Source of the DNA: Desulfocorpusculum sp964414345
Lineage (GTDB): Bacteria > Desulfobacterota > Desulfocorpusculales > Desulfocorpusculum
Length of the DNA: 64,000 nucleotides
Direction: 5' to 3'
NCBI GenBank assembly: GCA_964414345.1
Contig: CAYPWF010000005.1
Coordinates: forward strand, 27,415-91,414
Made by a program: the position numbers and the translations under genes. This document shows positions 31,915 to 41,579 of the stretch, piece after piece. Within the stretch, counting starts at the first letter, position 1; each line of letters starts with the position of its first letter. The notes under the pieces are model-generated. The model ran no database searches. It saw nothing but the letters and a program-made list of their open reading frames with translations, and had not been told where the DNA came from.

Positions 31915-33204
31915 TCACATAAGGCTCCTGGCCACCCCTACCGTGAGTTCTCCCAACATGTGAGTATAAGAACCCAGTTCATTGTCATACCAGCCGTACA
32001 CCACCACCTGGGTGATGGGGACCTCAAGAATCCCCTCTCGAATCCCTTTGAGAGAGTCTTGAGCCACAGCACAAAGCCTTGCCAGATTCACCCGGAGATT
32101 GGCCGTGCGGGTGTGAGTTTCCTTTCCCTCTATGATGGCCGCCGCAGCCGTGCCTATGACATCCGCCGAGACGTTCTGTTTCTCCGTGTATGAAAGGTAG
32201 GGGCTCAGGTAGCCTTCCGCAGCCTTTTTGTAAATGGAGTTGATCAAGTCCCTCCTGATGGGGGTTGAGGGATCCTCCTCTTGGATGTTTAAGACCAAAA
32301 TCACCAAGGAGCCTGTGCTGGTGGGGATGCGCACCGACTCTGCCATGAAGCCCACTTCCCTCATCTCCGGGATAACCAATCTCAAAGCCTCTGCCGCCCC
32401 TGTTGTAGTAAGTATGATGTTGTTGAAGGTGCTCCTGTTTTTGCGCAGATCCTTGGCTTTGGGGTCAGGCAGCCTGTCCAGCACTTCCTGGCTGCCGGTT
32501 GCTGCATGCACCGTCACCATGGAGGCGGTCAAAAGAGGTCCTTGTCCAAAATGATCCAAGATGGGCCTCATCATGAAAGCCAGGCAGGTGGTAGTGCACG
32601 AGGCTGCAGAGATGATCCGGTGGCGGCCGGGTAGGTAATCATGCTCATTTATACCCTGTATGGCGGTCACTGCATCCTCGGGCATAGAAGCGGACTTGTC
32701 CTTGATTTTGAAAGGTGCGGAAAGAATAACCTTCTGTGCTCCTGCCTCCAGATGTGCCCTCAAGCTTCCTTTGGGGGCATCCCCAGGGGCCGTTGGGTCG
32801 GTGAAGGCCCCTGTACAGTCCACCACCAACGAAACGTTCTGTTCCCTCCAAGGGATCTCCCTGGGATTGCGGCTCTGGCGAAGCACCTTCACCTTGACAC
32901 CATTCACCTTCATGCTGGATCGGTCCTCATCCAGTTCCTCTATGACGCGCCCCCCCTTGTATCCAAACAAGAACCTATCCAGGCTTCCATACGTGCTGTC
33001 TCTGAGCACATAATCGGCTATGTCCTCCAGCCCCTTCCCCACATCCCTACCTACGTTCACCACCAGCTCCTGGAAGGAGCGCCTGGCAACATGATGCCAT
33101 AAGGTGAGCTTCCCTATCCTGCCCAGCCCGTTTATGCCTAGAGGCATGGGCAGCGTCGACTCCTCCGAGCACAGAAAAGGATGATCCTTTGCTGTGAGAC
33201 TCAT
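31915..33204 (-). CDS. Divergent glyceraldehyde-3-phosphate dehydrogenase paralogue
   Basis: 429 residues, about 95 longer than GapA. Rossmann motif GINGLGRIGK, catalytic Cys203 in SAASCTTTCLA, and the histidine loop MVTVHAATGSQ are retained. At the end of the second strand, where NAD-dependent GAPDHs have N-D, it reads VVNVGRD, so the cofactor-selecting Asp is missing; NADP use is possible. The extra length is an N-terminal ~20-residue extension plus insertions (DPTAPGDAPKGS and others). It is directly downstream (4 bp) of the dikinase-like gene and in one operon with gapA. Confidence 0.85.
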   Translation of the reverse strand: MSLTAKDHPFLCSEESTLPMPLGINGLGRIGKLTLWHHVARRSFQELVVNVGRDVGKGLEDIADYVLRDSTYGSLDRFLFGYKGGRVIEELDEDRSSMKVNGVKVKVLRQSRNPREIPWREQNVSLVVDCTGAFTDPTAPGDAPKGSLRAHLEAGAQKVILSAPFKIKDKSASMPEDAVTAIQGINEHDYLPGRHRIISAASCTTTCLAFMMRPILDHFGQGPLLTASMVTVHAATGSQEVLDRLPDPKAKDLRKNRSTFNNIILTTTGAAEALRLVIPEMREVGFMAESVRIPTSTGSLVILVLNIQEEDPSTPIRRDLINSIYKKAAEGYLSPYLSYTEKQNVSADVIGTAAAAIIEGKETHTRTANLRVNLARLCAVAQDSLKGIREGILEVPITQVVVYGWYDNELGSYTHMLGELTVGVARSLM

Positions 33205-33208
33205 GTTC

Positions 33209-36200
33209 TCACCTCCCCATGTGCATTACTTCCCCTGCCGCCCTCAGGGTCTTGTGCTCCACAGGATGGCGTCCCAAGTAGATGGAGCCGCCCCTGCCGT
33301 CCATGCTCAGAAAGTCCCCCTCTCGAATCACCACATCATGGATCCGACAAGGACCTCTTTCGCTCAGCAAGCGCAGCCCTCCGGTGCCCACAACACAGGT
33401 CTTCCCAAGCCTCAGAGCCACTATGGCAGCATGGGAGGTCTGGCCCCCCTTGGCGGTGAGAAGCCCGTCGCTGAGCGATATCTCCTTGATGTCGTCCGGC
33501 ACAGTATCCGAACGTATAAGAATCAAAGGTGTCTCAGGCTCCTTCTCCCTCCATCTCTGGATCTCCTCCAGGGTGAAGACCGCCCTTCCCGACAAAGCGC
33601 CGCCGCTCACCCCAGTCCCTTTTCCCAGGTAATGCTCATGAAGATCGCTAGAGGCCACGAAGACCGGCATTGTCTCCGTGCGCCTCATGGTGACCATGTC
33701 CCTTGTCTGCAAAACATAAAGACTGTCCGGATCAGGTCCTTCGAAAGTAAACTCTATTTCCTGGGGGTTCCATCCCTTGTCGTAAACCAGCATCTTGCAG
33801 ACCCCCTCCAGAGCCCTGTAAACCCCTGGGAACTCCTCTTCCAGGGTAGGCTCCCCATGACGGCCAGACTCCTCCCTCTGCTCCCTGGAGATGGGGTAGG
33901 TTGTCACTAGGCCGGCCACTATGTCCTCGCCCTGGTTCATGGCCGTGTAGTCCCCCCAAAGCACCACACGACGCATGCGCTTGGCTGGATTTGCAGTAAA
34001 TAGGACTCCGCTTCCAGAGTTGGGACCAATATTTCCAAAGACCATTGCCTGCACGATCACGGCAGTGCCCCAGTCATCGGAGATCCCCATTATTTCCCTG
34101 TAATCCCTTGCCTTGCTTGAGTCCCAGGAGTAGATGACTCTATGAATCGCTGTCTCCAACTGTTCCCAAGGATCCTCCTCGATCCTGATGTGGCGTTCCT
34201 CCAGGGCTCTCTTATAGGCCAGGGCCATTTCCCGCATCTGCTCTCCGGTGAACTGGCGCTTCTTTTCAACAGCGTGTCTGGCCTTCCATTCCCTCATGAT
34301 CTCGTTGAAGGCCTCTCTCTCCATTCCGAAAGACATTCCCCAAGATTGCAGGAAGCGCCGGTAGTTGTCCCATGCAAACCAGGGGTTCCCAGAGGAGGCG
34401 GCCAAGCCCTGGGCCACCTCTTCATTGATGCCCACATTGAGCAGGGTGTCCATCATTCCGGGCATGGATATGGTGGCCCCGCTTCGCACGGACACCAGAA
34501 GAGGCCTATGGGGATCCCCGAAACGGTTCCCTGTGGCCTCCTCCATTTCCCTAATCTCCGAGCTTATCTGATCCAGAAAGTCCTCGTGGGCCTGCGGAAA
34601 CCTCAGCACTATGTGGTGGCAGCGGGAAACTTCCGTGGTAATTATGAAGCCTGGTGGGACCTTCACACCCGCCTCTGCCAAGACCACCAGATTGTATCCT
34701 TTGGAACCCAGGTGGATGGAGTCCCGGGTGAGCTCTTTGGCCTGGTGGATGGGGGAGACCACCTTGTCCGGATCGTAGGTCATGAGCAGATCCAGATCCT
34801 CCTCCGATAGGGTCTCTTTCTGAAGGGCTAGGGTCTGATGTATCTTGGTCAGAAAATTGTCCAGATATTGGAGTCCAAAGGTGCTGGAGACCAGGTCCCT
34901 CAGGAAGCGCTCCGAGATGCGGTGCACGAAGGCCTCATCGTCCTGGTCCGCGGCGTATCCCACGTAAGTGGGAAGGATGTGTTTTCGGCCCAAAGAGCTT
35001 ATGACCATTGTCAGGTTGTCTTTGTGCACGTCCGCATAGTAAACATTGAGGATGTCTTTTACGCCTTCAGAAAGGCCCCTCAGGATGTCCAAGTACTGGG
35101 TGTAAGTGAATCTTCTGATCTCCAGCGACTTCTCCAAGAGTTTGAACTGGGCGTCCAGGCGCTGGGAGGATATGCCGTCTATCTGCATGGCCCGGATAAA
35201 AAGCCTGATGCAACGCACGATTCTGAAGAAAACGGCACGGGTTATGAGGGAGAGGTTTACGGAGCCTATGAGCCGTTCAAAATAGAGATTTGCCAGGTTC
35301 TCCAGCCTGAAAGAAAGCCCCAAGGCATCGAACTTTCTCTCGTGGTAGCGCCCGTACATGGAAGGAATGTCTGCAGCTATGTGCCTCTTATGGTAAATGT
35401 CTTCGGTGACCTCATAGGTCTCAGGGGAGAGAATGACCTCTTTTAGCTTCTCCAGATAACTTAGAAGCACATCCAGACATTCTTCGGGATCATCACGATC
35501 CAGGACTGCCTGTAGCTTCTCCAGACCCGTAAATCCGTGTGCAGCCGCCTGGGAGAGGTGATACCTGATTTCCTGGAAACCAAGGTAGTATTTTTGGTAA
35601 ACCAGCCTGTACATTCTGACCAGGAGACGCACTCTTTCCCGCTCAATATCGCTGACCCCCTGAACTTTGGAAACCGCCCGGCTGAGTTCTTCCTCGGGGA
35701 GATCCAGCAGATCCTTCACTCCTTTGAGGTTGTAATCCCGAAAAACTTGGCTCATCACCTTGTGGGGTTCCAAAACCAGTGGGCTTTCAGGATCCAACTG
35801 TTGGAAGACTTCCTCGGGGAGAAAATGGGAAAGCCCTGACTTGTCCAAGCTGATCCAAAATCGGAAAATCTCCTCCACGAATTCCACGATTAGGTTGCTG
35901 CTCTCCACATGACTTTGCTTTCTGAGAAAGTGGATCAGGGGATCGCGCCTTCTGTGGATTTCGTCCATGTCAGTGGAGACGTCCCTTAACAGGCCCTCTG
36001 CACCTATCTCGTTGAAGAAAGCCGGGATCAACTTGGTGAGCTGTTTGACCAAGTTGTAAAGGGGAGCTATGTCGCTATTCAGCAGCTTGCTTATGTCCTT
36101 CTGGAAGAGGTCCGTGTCTCTTATGCAGGTGCCTGCCAGTTTCAGATTTATGATAAGGGCCGAGAGCAAAGTGGTGCACCACTTAGGCTGAATACAAATC

Positions 36201-37477
36201 AGGTCCAGCCAGATGCGGATGTTCAGTAGGTGGTTGGGGTTGCAAAGCCATTGCCATTCTGTGTCAACCCCTGTCACCTCCGGAGGCTGGAACCCGAAGC
36301 GCACCACCTGCTCCAAAAATACCTCCACCAGCCTGGACTGCCCCTTCTTAAAGACCTCCTGACCTATGGCGTTAATGCACTGAAGGGCAGTACGGGGATA
36401 GTGCACCACATTTTCTTTTAGCAAAGAAAAGGTCCTGAGCAGGAAGGACTCCAGCCTCTGGGGTAGCTCGCTCCTGATCATCTCTGTTAGAGAGCGCTGG
36501 ATGTCCCTCAAGGTCTCCTCGTAGATCTCAGAGAGCCTAGAGGTGTTCATTATCTTAAAGAGGAGCAGAATCTTTCCGTCCCTGAGCAGATCCTCACCTG
36601 CCCCTTTGGAGGTAAGATTCAGGGCTGACATGCGCTCTGGGAGTTCACGGTACATCCGAACCAGTTCCAGATGGCCGGGCATCTGCAAGAGCTTTTTTGC
36701 TGTCTCCACCGGGGTGAAGCCTCCATCCAAGCCCTCCAGGAACTTGAGGTGGCCCTTCAACCTGTGGTGGGAAAGTTCCGCAAGCAGATCGCTCAACGGG
36801 CCGGAAGGGGGCTCCTGTGCGAACTCCTTTCTAAACCAGGCCACAGGATCTTCCTCTTGCAGCCATTCCAGATAAGTTATGTGCAACAGCTCCTTTAGGA
36901 GCTCATTGAGAGGGACCAAGCCTGCTCCGTCGGACTCCATGGAGAGAAGATTCAAACCCATTCTCTTAAGGGGATGGTAGCTCCTGGCCAATAGCTCTTT
37001 TTGAGGCTGGGGAAGCCCTTTTAGCCGCTCCAGAGCCTCCCCCAGGACTTCAATATAGGGCTTTGGATCCTCTGAGAGGCATGTTTGAACCACCTTCTCC
37101 ATGTAACTCAGGGCACACTCCAAGGCCTGGGACTGGATCTCCTTGCGCTTGGCAAGGCTCATGGCCTCCAGGAAGACCTCCAAGATAAGGCCCACCGCCT
37201 CATGCCCCTTGGGGTGGCGCCTGTAAGAGTCCAGGTTCTTGAGGGCAAAACCTCTCAACTCCGAAAGTATCAGCTTCCAGTTGCGGAATGGGTGATGAAG
37301 CTCGAAGAGCAAGGAGTCCACGGTCTTGCGAAGACCTCTGTATTCAGAGACCACCTCCTGGAGCACCCTGAACCTGGGATGGATGTGCACGCTGGAGACC
37401 GCCGTCTCCTCAAGGTTACGGCGAAGCGCCTCTGATTCTTCCAGGAGTGCCCTTGAATCCATACCATCCGAGCTCAT
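33209..37477 (-). CDS. Giant PEP/pyruvate-dikinase-like protein (ATP-grasp + phosphohistidine domain)
   Basis: 1422 residues. Residues 1-~910 are alpha-helical, without a recognised domain. Residues ~920-1290 are a PPDK N-terminal ATP-grasp: LGSKGYNLVVLAEAGVKVPPG, SVRSGATISMPGMMDTLLNVG, FGNIGPNSGSGVLFTANP, EIEFTFE. Residues ~1320-1410 are the swivelling phosphohistidine domain (AKGGQTSHAAIVALRLGK, His about 1346). The C-terminal PEP/pyruvate TIM barrel of PPDK and PpsA is absent, so the phosphoryl acceptor is unknown. Homologues are annotated only as PEP/pyruvate-binding proteins. Encoded between two GAPDH genes on the same strand, hence a link to triose-phosphate metabolism is inferred. Confidence 0.85.
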   Translation of the reverse strand: MSSDGMDSRALLEESEALRRNLEETAVSSVHIHPRFRVLQEVVSEYRGLRKTVDSLLFELHHPFRNWKLILSELRGFALKNLDSYRRHPKGHEAVGLILEVFLEAMSLAKRKEIQSQALECALSYMEKVVQTCLSEDPKPYIEVLGEALERLKGLPQPQKELLARSYHPLKRMGLNLLSMESDGAGLVPLNELLKELLHITYLEWLQEEDPVAWFRKEFAQEPPSGPLSDLLAELSHHRLKGHLKFLEGLDGGFTPVETAKKLLQMPGHLELVRMYRELPERMSALNLTSKGAGEDLLRDGKILLLFKIMNTSRLSEIYEETLRDIQRSLTEMIRSELPQRLESFLLRTFSLLKENVVHYPRTALQCINAIGQEVFKKGQSRLVEVFLEQVVRFGFQPPEVTGVDTEWQWLCNPNHLLNIRIWLDLICIQPKWCTTLLSALIINLKLAGTCIRDTDLFQKDISKLLNSDIAPLYNLVKQLTKLIPAFFNEIGAEGLLRDVSTDMDEIHRRRDPLIHFLRKQSHVESSNLIVEFVEEIFRFWISLDKSGLSHFLPEEVFQQLDPESPLVLEPHKVMSQVFRDYNLKGVKDLLDLPEEELSRAVSKVQGVSDIERERVRLLVRMYRLVYQKYYLGFQEIRYHLSQAAAHGFTGLEKLQAVLDRDDPEECLDVLLSYLEKLKEVILSPETYEVTEDIYHKRHIAADIPSMYGRYHERKFDALGLSFRLENLANLYFERLIGSVNLSLITRAVFFRIVRCIRLFIRAMQIDGISSQRLDAQFKLLEKSLEIRRFTYTQYLDILRGLSEGVKDILNVYYADVHKDNLTMVISSLGRKHILPTYVGYAADQDDEAFVHRISERFLRDLVSSTFGLQYLDNFLTKIHQTLALQKETLSEEDLDLLMTYDPDKVVSPIHQAKELTRDSIHLGSKGYNLVVLAEAGVKVPPGFIITTEVSRCHHIVLRFPQAHEDFLDQISSEIREMEEATGNRFGDPHRPLLVSVRSGATISMPGMMDTLLNVGINEEVAQGLAASSGNPWFAWDNYRRFLQSWGMSFGMEREAFNEIMREWKARHAVEKKRQFTGEQMREMALAYKRALEERHIRIEEDPWEQLETAIHRVIYSWDSSKARDYREIMGISDDWGTAVIVQAMVFGNIGPNSGSGVLFTANPAKRMRRVVLWGDYTAMNQGEDIVAGLVTTYPISREQREESGRHGEPTLEEEFPGVYRALEGVCKMLVYDKGWNPQEIEFTFEGPDPDSLYVLQTRDMVTMRRTETMPVFVASSDLHEHYLGKGTGVSGGALSGRAVFTLEEIQRWREKEPETPLILIRSDTVPDDIKEISLSDGLLTAKGGQTSHAAIVALRLGKTCVVGTGGLRLLSERGPCRIHDVVIREGDFLSMDGRGGSIYLGRHPVEHKTLRAAGEVMHMGR

Positions 37478-37531
37478 GACATGCTCATCCCCTTGTTGAG
37501 GCCTTCAAAAAATGTCCCGCTGACTCCAGGA

Positions 37532-38536
37532 TCACACGGGCCTTCTGGCGTGCATGTGTCGAATCAAGTCAAGGACTCTATTGGAATAACCCCACTCGTT
37601 GTCATACCATGACATTACCTTGACCATACGCCCCAGCACACGGGTAGATTGGCCGTCCACTATGGAAGAACGGCTGTCCCCCTGGAAATCCACAGACACT
37701 AGGGGCTCATCCGTATAGCCCAGGTACCTGTTGCAGGCTTCCTTGAGGGCGTCATTGACCTCTTTGGCGGTGGTGTCCTGCTCCACTTCCACCACTAGAT
37801 CCACCAGTGAGACGTTGGGAGTGGGCACCCTCACGGCCAAACCATCGAACTTGCCCTTGAGTTCCGGGATGACCAGCGCCACTGCGGATGCGGCCCCGGT
37901 CTTGGTGGGAATCATGGAGAGAGCTGCGGCCCTGGCTCTTCTCAAATCCTTGTGGGGGAAATCCAGCAGCTGCTGGTCATTGGTATAGGAGTGGACCGTG
38001 GTCATGAGCCCCCGTACTATTCCGAATCGGTTAAGCAACACCTTTGCCACAGGAGCCAGACAGTTGGTGGTGCAGGAAGCGTTGGAGACTATGTGGTGCC
38101 TGGCAGGGTCATAGTCGTCCTCGTTCACACCCATGACTATGGTCACATCCTCGTTCTTGGCCGGGGCGGTTATGATGACTTTTTCAACCCCGGCATCCAA
38201 ATGGGCTCTTGCCTTCTGGGCGTCTGTGAATTTTCCTGTTGACTCCACTACATACTGAACTCCATGATCTTTCCAAGGAATTGCCGCAGGATCTTTCTGC
38301 TCATACACCACCACCATGCGGCCGTCCACTATCAATCCCTGATCCGTGGCCTTTATATCCTGTTTCAACGTCCCCATCACCGAGTCGTACTTGAGAAGAT
38401 GGGCCAAGGTCCCATTGTCCGTAAGATCGTTAATGGCTACGATCTCCAAATCAGAGAACTCAGGGTCCAGCAGTGCAGCTCTGAAAACCGTCCTACCGAT
38501 TCTTCCGAACCCATTGATACCGATGCGAATAGACAT
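37532..38536 (-). CDS. gapA: Glyceraldehyde-3-phosphate dehydrogenase (type I)
   Basis: 334 residues, standard length. GINGFGRIGRTVFRAA, NAD-specifying VAINDLTD, catalytic SNASCTTNCLAPVAK, and C-terminal SWYDNEWGYSNRVLDL. Converts glyceraldehyde-3-phosphate, NAD and phosphate to 1,3-bisphosphoglycerate. GGAGG precedes the ATG. First gene of the minus-strand operon gapA - dikinase-like - gap2 and divergent from pgk (277 bp). Confidence 0.97.
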   Translation of the reverse strand: MSIRIGINGFGRIGRTVFRAALLDPEFSDLEIVAINDLTDNGTLAHLLKYDSVMGTLKQDIKATDQGLIVDGRMVVVYEQKDPAAIPWKDHGVQYVVESTGKFTDAQKARAHLDAGVEKVIITAPAKNEDVTIVMGVNEDDYDPARHHIVSNASCTTNCLAPVAKVLLNRFGIVRGLMTTVHSYTNDQQLLDFPHKDLRRARAAALSMIPTKTGAASAVALVIPELKGKFDGLAVRVPTPNVSLVDLVVEVEQDTTAKEVNDALKEACNRYLGYTDEPLVSVDFQGDSRSSIVDGQSTRVLGRMVKVMSWYDNEWGYSNRVLDLIRHMHARRPV

Positions 38537-38741
38537 AGGGGCCTCCTTGACTGAATTTGGATATGGGTGCTCGACCCTTTAAGTGCTCGGGCTCCAGCGG
38601 TTCAAGCTCTGATAGCCGAATGGAAATCCGTTTCCCCTAAGTTTGAGCAGCACCATGCTCTGATATCAACCGATTCAGGCTCAATATAGCATCAGGGTCG
38701 GAGGGCTGCAACAAGGCCTCTGTTGATTCAATGAGAATGGC

Positions 38742-38770
38742 TTGACGGGTTGGGGAACAACTCATAGCAT
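38742..38770 (+). promoter_or_regulatory. Probable sigma-70 promoter of pgk-tpiA
   Basis: -35 TTGACG (38742-38747), 17-bp spacer, -10 TAGCAT (38765-38770), 44 bp before the pgk start. Lies in the 277-bp gap divergent to gapA, where no other gene is seen. Confidence 0.5.
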
Positions 38771-38813
38771 CTTGAGGGGTTGACCAATCCTTTGGCGGGA
38801 GGAGGTATGAGTC

Positions 38814-40022
38814 ATGAGATTCCGAAGCATCGACCAGATGGAACTTCGGGGAAAACGCGTGCTTGTCCGGGTGGACTTCAATGTGCCTTTGGACTCAGAG
38901 GGTAAAATAACCGATGACACCCGCATCAAGAGCGCCCTTCCCACCCTCCAACATGCCTTAAGAAAAGGGGCCAGGGTGATTTTGGCCTCTCATCTGGGGA
39001 GGCCCAAAGGGAAGCCCGACCCCAAATATTCCATGGCTCCCTGTGCCAAACGCTTGGCCGAGCTCCTTAATCGAAGGGTGGATCTGGCTCCTAACTGTGT
39101 GGGTCCTCAGGTGGAAGAAATGGTGGCAAAAATGGCCGAAGGGGATCTACTGATGTTGGAAAACCTGCGATTCCACCCCGAAGAGGAGGCCAATGATGAG
39201 GGCTTCGCAAAGGCTTTGGCAAGACTGGCCGATGTGTTCATAAACGACGGGTTTGCAGTAGCGCACAGGGCCAACGCCTCGGTGGAGGCCATCACCCGCT
39301 TCTGCCCGGAATGTGGCGCAGGGCTTCTCATGAAAAAGGAGTTGGAGTCCTTCTCGAGGGCCTTGGAAAACCCGGCCAGACCCTTGGTGGCCATATTGGG
39401 GGGCGGGAAGGTGGCCGACAAGCTGGGGGCTGTGCGCAGGCTCCTAACTGTGGCGGACAAGGTCATCATCGGGGGGGCTCTGGCTTACACTTTTCTGAAG
39501 GCCGGCGGCCTGGACACTGGGGCTTCTTTGGTGGAGACAGATCTGCTCTCCCATGCCGGCCAGCTCATGAGAAGAGCCAGAAAAAAGGGGCTCAAACTCT
39601 ATCTACCTGTGGACTGCGTAATGGCCCAGGAACGCTCTGCCCAGGCCAAGCTCCTCATTAGGCCTGTTCAGGAAATGCCGGCAGGTTGGATGGGGCTTGA
39701 TATAGGACCTGCATCAGTGGCTCTTTTTAAAGAGGTCTTGGAGGATGCCAAGACCATAATCTGGAACGGTCCCATGGGGGTTTACGAGTTGGAACCCTTC
39801 AGCAAAGGCACCAGAGAGCTGGTCAAGGCAGTGGCAAGAAGCAATGCCTTCAGTATCCTGGGCGGAGGAGACCTGGACGCGGCTGTGCACCAATCCGGCC
39901 AGACCAAGGGTATCTCTTACATATCCACGGGAGGTGGGGCCTTTGTGGAGCTTGTGGAGGGGAGAAAACTCCCAGGCGTGGAAGCTCTCATCCGCTGCTC
40001 CAAAACTAAAAGGAGGCGTTGA
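38814..40022 (+). CDS. pgk: Phosphoglycerate kinase
   Basis: 402 residues. N-domain GKRVLVRVDFNVPLD and HLGRPKG; C-domain ATP site ILGGGKVADKLG, IGGALAYTFLKA, and GPMGVYELEPFSKGT; ends with ISTGGGAFVELVEGRKLPGVEAL. GGGAGGAGG precedes the ATG. Followed after 3 bp by tpiA. Together with gapA across the divergent promoter this covers triose-phosphate interconversion. Confidence 0.98.
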   Translation: MRFRSIDQMELRGKRVLVRVDFNVPLDSEGKITDDTRIKSALPTLQHALRKGARVILASHLGRPKGKPDPKYSMAPCAKRLAELLNRRVDLAPNCVGPQVEEMVAKMAEGDLLMLENLRFHPEEEANDEGFAKALARLADVFINDGFAVAHRANASVEAITRFCPECGAGLLMKKELESFSRALENPARPLVAILGGGKVADKLGAVRRLLTVADKVIIGGALAYTFLKAGGLDTGASLVETDLLSHAGQLMRRARKKGLKLYLPVDCVMAQERSAQAKLLIRPVQEMPAGWMGLDIGPASVALFKEVLEDAKTIIWNGPMGVYELEPFSKGTRELVKAVARSNAFSILGGGDLDAAVHQSGQTKGISYISTGGGAFVELVEGRKLPGVEALIRCSKTKRRR

Positions 40023-40025
40023 TCC

Positions 40026-40787
40026 ATGCGAAAAGCGCTTGTGGCCGGTAACTGGAAGATGTACATGACCCGCATCCAGGCAATAGAACTGCTCAAGGGG
40101 CTCAGGCAGGAGCTGGGAGGCAAGACTTACCAAACCCAGGTGGTCTTGGCTCCTCCTTTCACAGCCTTGGAAACGGTGGCAAGGGAGATTCAAGGCTCCG
40201 GATGGGGCCTGGCTGCACAAAACGGGTTCTGGGAAAAGGAGGGGGCTTTCACAGGGGAGATCTCCTTCCCCATGTTGGCCGAGCTTGGATGTTCCATGGT
40301 CATCTTGGGACATTCGGAGAGGAGACATTTCTTCGGGGAGAAAGATGAGTGGGTGCGCAGGAAGCTGGAGGCAGCCTTGGCCTTCGGTCTAACCCCCATA
40401 CTCTGTGTAGGGGAGACCCTGGAACAAAGGGATCAGGCACAGACCCTTGAGGTTGTAAGAAGGCAGCTCCAAGAGGCCTTGGGGGGGCTGCAGGAGGAGG
40501 GGGCCAAGGAGTTCGTGGTGGCTTATGAGCCTGTTTGGGCCATAGGCACGGGTAGGACGGCTACTCCTTCCCAAGCCCAGGAAGTGCATGCCATGATAAG
40601 GCAATGGCTAGGGGAACGCTTCTCCTTAGCGCGGGCCGATGCAACCAGGATCCTCTACGGGGGGAGCGTAAAACCCGAGAACATAGCTGACCTCATGGCA
40701 TGCCCCGACATAGACGGCGCGCTGGTGGGAGGTGCGAGTCTCAAGGCGGATTCCTTTGCAGCAATAGTCAGGCTTGGGAAAGACTGA
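40026..40787 (+). CDS. tpiA: Triosephosphate isomerase
   Basis: 253 residues. Begins RKALVAGNWKMYMTRIQA (active-site Asn and Lys), electrophile His in ILGHSERRHFFGE, catalytic Glu in AYEPVWAIGTGRTA, phosphate loop ILYGGSVKPEN and DGALVGGASL. AGGAGG overlaps the end of pgk, so translation is probably coupled. Confidence 0.98.
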   Translation: MRKALVAGNWKMYMTRIQAIELLKGLRQELGGKTYQTQVVLAPPFTALETVAREIQGSGWGLAAQNGFWEKEGAFTGEISFPMLAELGCSMVILGHSERRHFFGEKDEWVRRKLEAALAFGLTPILCVGETLEQRDQAQTLEVVRRQLQEALGGLQEEGAKEFVVAYEPVWAIGTGRTATPSQAQEVHAMIRQWLGERFSLARADATRILYGGSVKPENIADLMACPDIDGALVGGASLKADSFAAIVRLGKD

Positions 40788-41042
40788 GTCTTTCCTCTCG
40801 GGATAGAACAGGGTTCACTCCCTGGGCAAATTCCCAAGAGACTTGAAGGCAGATCTCAAAGGCCTCCAATACTATCTGGCGCGGTTGGACGCATGGGTGT
40901 AAAATTCATAGGAGTGTGCGCTCAAGGCCTTGATATTTGTGTTGCGGGAAGCCGCAATTAGAAAAGAGGCCGGCCGGAGAGGCCGGATTTCAACCCCTTA
41001 AAACCAGTAGGCCTGGAAAAGCCAAAGGGCCGGGGAGGATAG

Positions 41043-41381
41043 ATGTTCACCGCTGTAGCCATCATCCATGTCCTTGTGTGTGTTTTTCTTATCTTGGTCG
41101 TGCTCCTGCAGACCGGTAAGGGATCCGACATCGGGGCTGTCTTTGGGGGCGGGGGGTCCCAGGCCCTTTTTGGAAGCGCAGGCCCTGGCACCTTTTTGGG
41201 AAAGCTCACGGCTGTCATGGCTGGTATCTTCATGCTGACTTCAGTCCTTATAGCAGGGAATTTCTTTGCCCGGCCTTCCAAGTCAGTGATAGAAGAGCCG
41301 CCTCCTGCGGCCCAGGCGCCTGCCCAGGAAACTCAGGAGAACAGAGCACCGGCCGTACCTGAGAAAGCTCCAGAAAAATAA
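41043..41381 (+). CDS. secG: Protein-export membrane protein SecG
   Basis: 112 residues. Two membrane helices (IIHVLVCVFLILVVLLQ and ITAVMAGIFMLTSVLIA-like) joined by the conserved cytosolic GKGSDIGAVFGGGGSQALFGSAG loop segments (shown in part). A Pro/Ala-rich tail is a local extension. Non-essential subunit of the SecYEG translocon. The 255-bp gap after tpiA contains only a small CCGGCC-ggaga-GGCCGG hairpin (40970-40986). The tpiA-secG-tRNA order is common in proteobacteria. Confidence 0.93.
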   Translation: MFTAVAIIHVLVCVFLILVVLLQTGKGSDIGAVFGGGGSQALFGSAGPGTFLGKLTAVMAGIFMLTSVLIAGNFFARPSKSVIEEPPPAAQAPAQETQENRAPAVPEKAPEK

Positions 41382-41440
41382 TGAGGGACTGCTTTGCCTG
41401 GGCTGAGGCTCTGAAAAGCCAGCAAGTGGGTCTCGTGAAC

Positions 41441-41470
41441 TTGAAGTTAGGGGCCGTCCTTTGATATGAT
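41441..41470 (+). promoter_or_regulatory. Promoter of tRNA-Leu
   Basis: -35 TTGAAG (41441-41446), 18-bp spacer, -10 TATGAT (41465-41470). The tRNA begins 12 bp after the -10, so transcription would start close to the mature 5' end. Confidence 0.65.
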
Positions 41471-41482
41471 TAGGAGCGAGTT

Positions 41483-41569
41483 GCCGAAGTGGTGGAAACT
41501 GGTAGACACGCCATCTTGAGGGGGTGGTGGGCTACGCCCGTAGGGGTTCGAGTCCCCTCTTCGGCACCA
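41483..41569 (+). tRNA. tRNA-Leu (anticodon GAG)
   Basis: 87 nt including encoded CCA. Acceptor GCCGAAG pairs with CTTCGGC. The D arm contains GGTAGACAC. Anticodon stem CCATC/GGTGG encloses the loop TTGAGGG, giving anticodon GAG (reads CUC and CUU). The long variable arm GGGC-TAC-GCCC is the class II feature of leucine tRNAs. T arm GGGGTTCGAGTCCCC. Confidence 0.96.
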
Positions 41570-41579
41570 GATGAAGCAC

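Noticed and set aside
41384..41480. A second tRNA or a 4.5S/6S-type RNA near secG
   Set aside because: No cloverleaf or conserved RNA core other than the tRNA-Leu.
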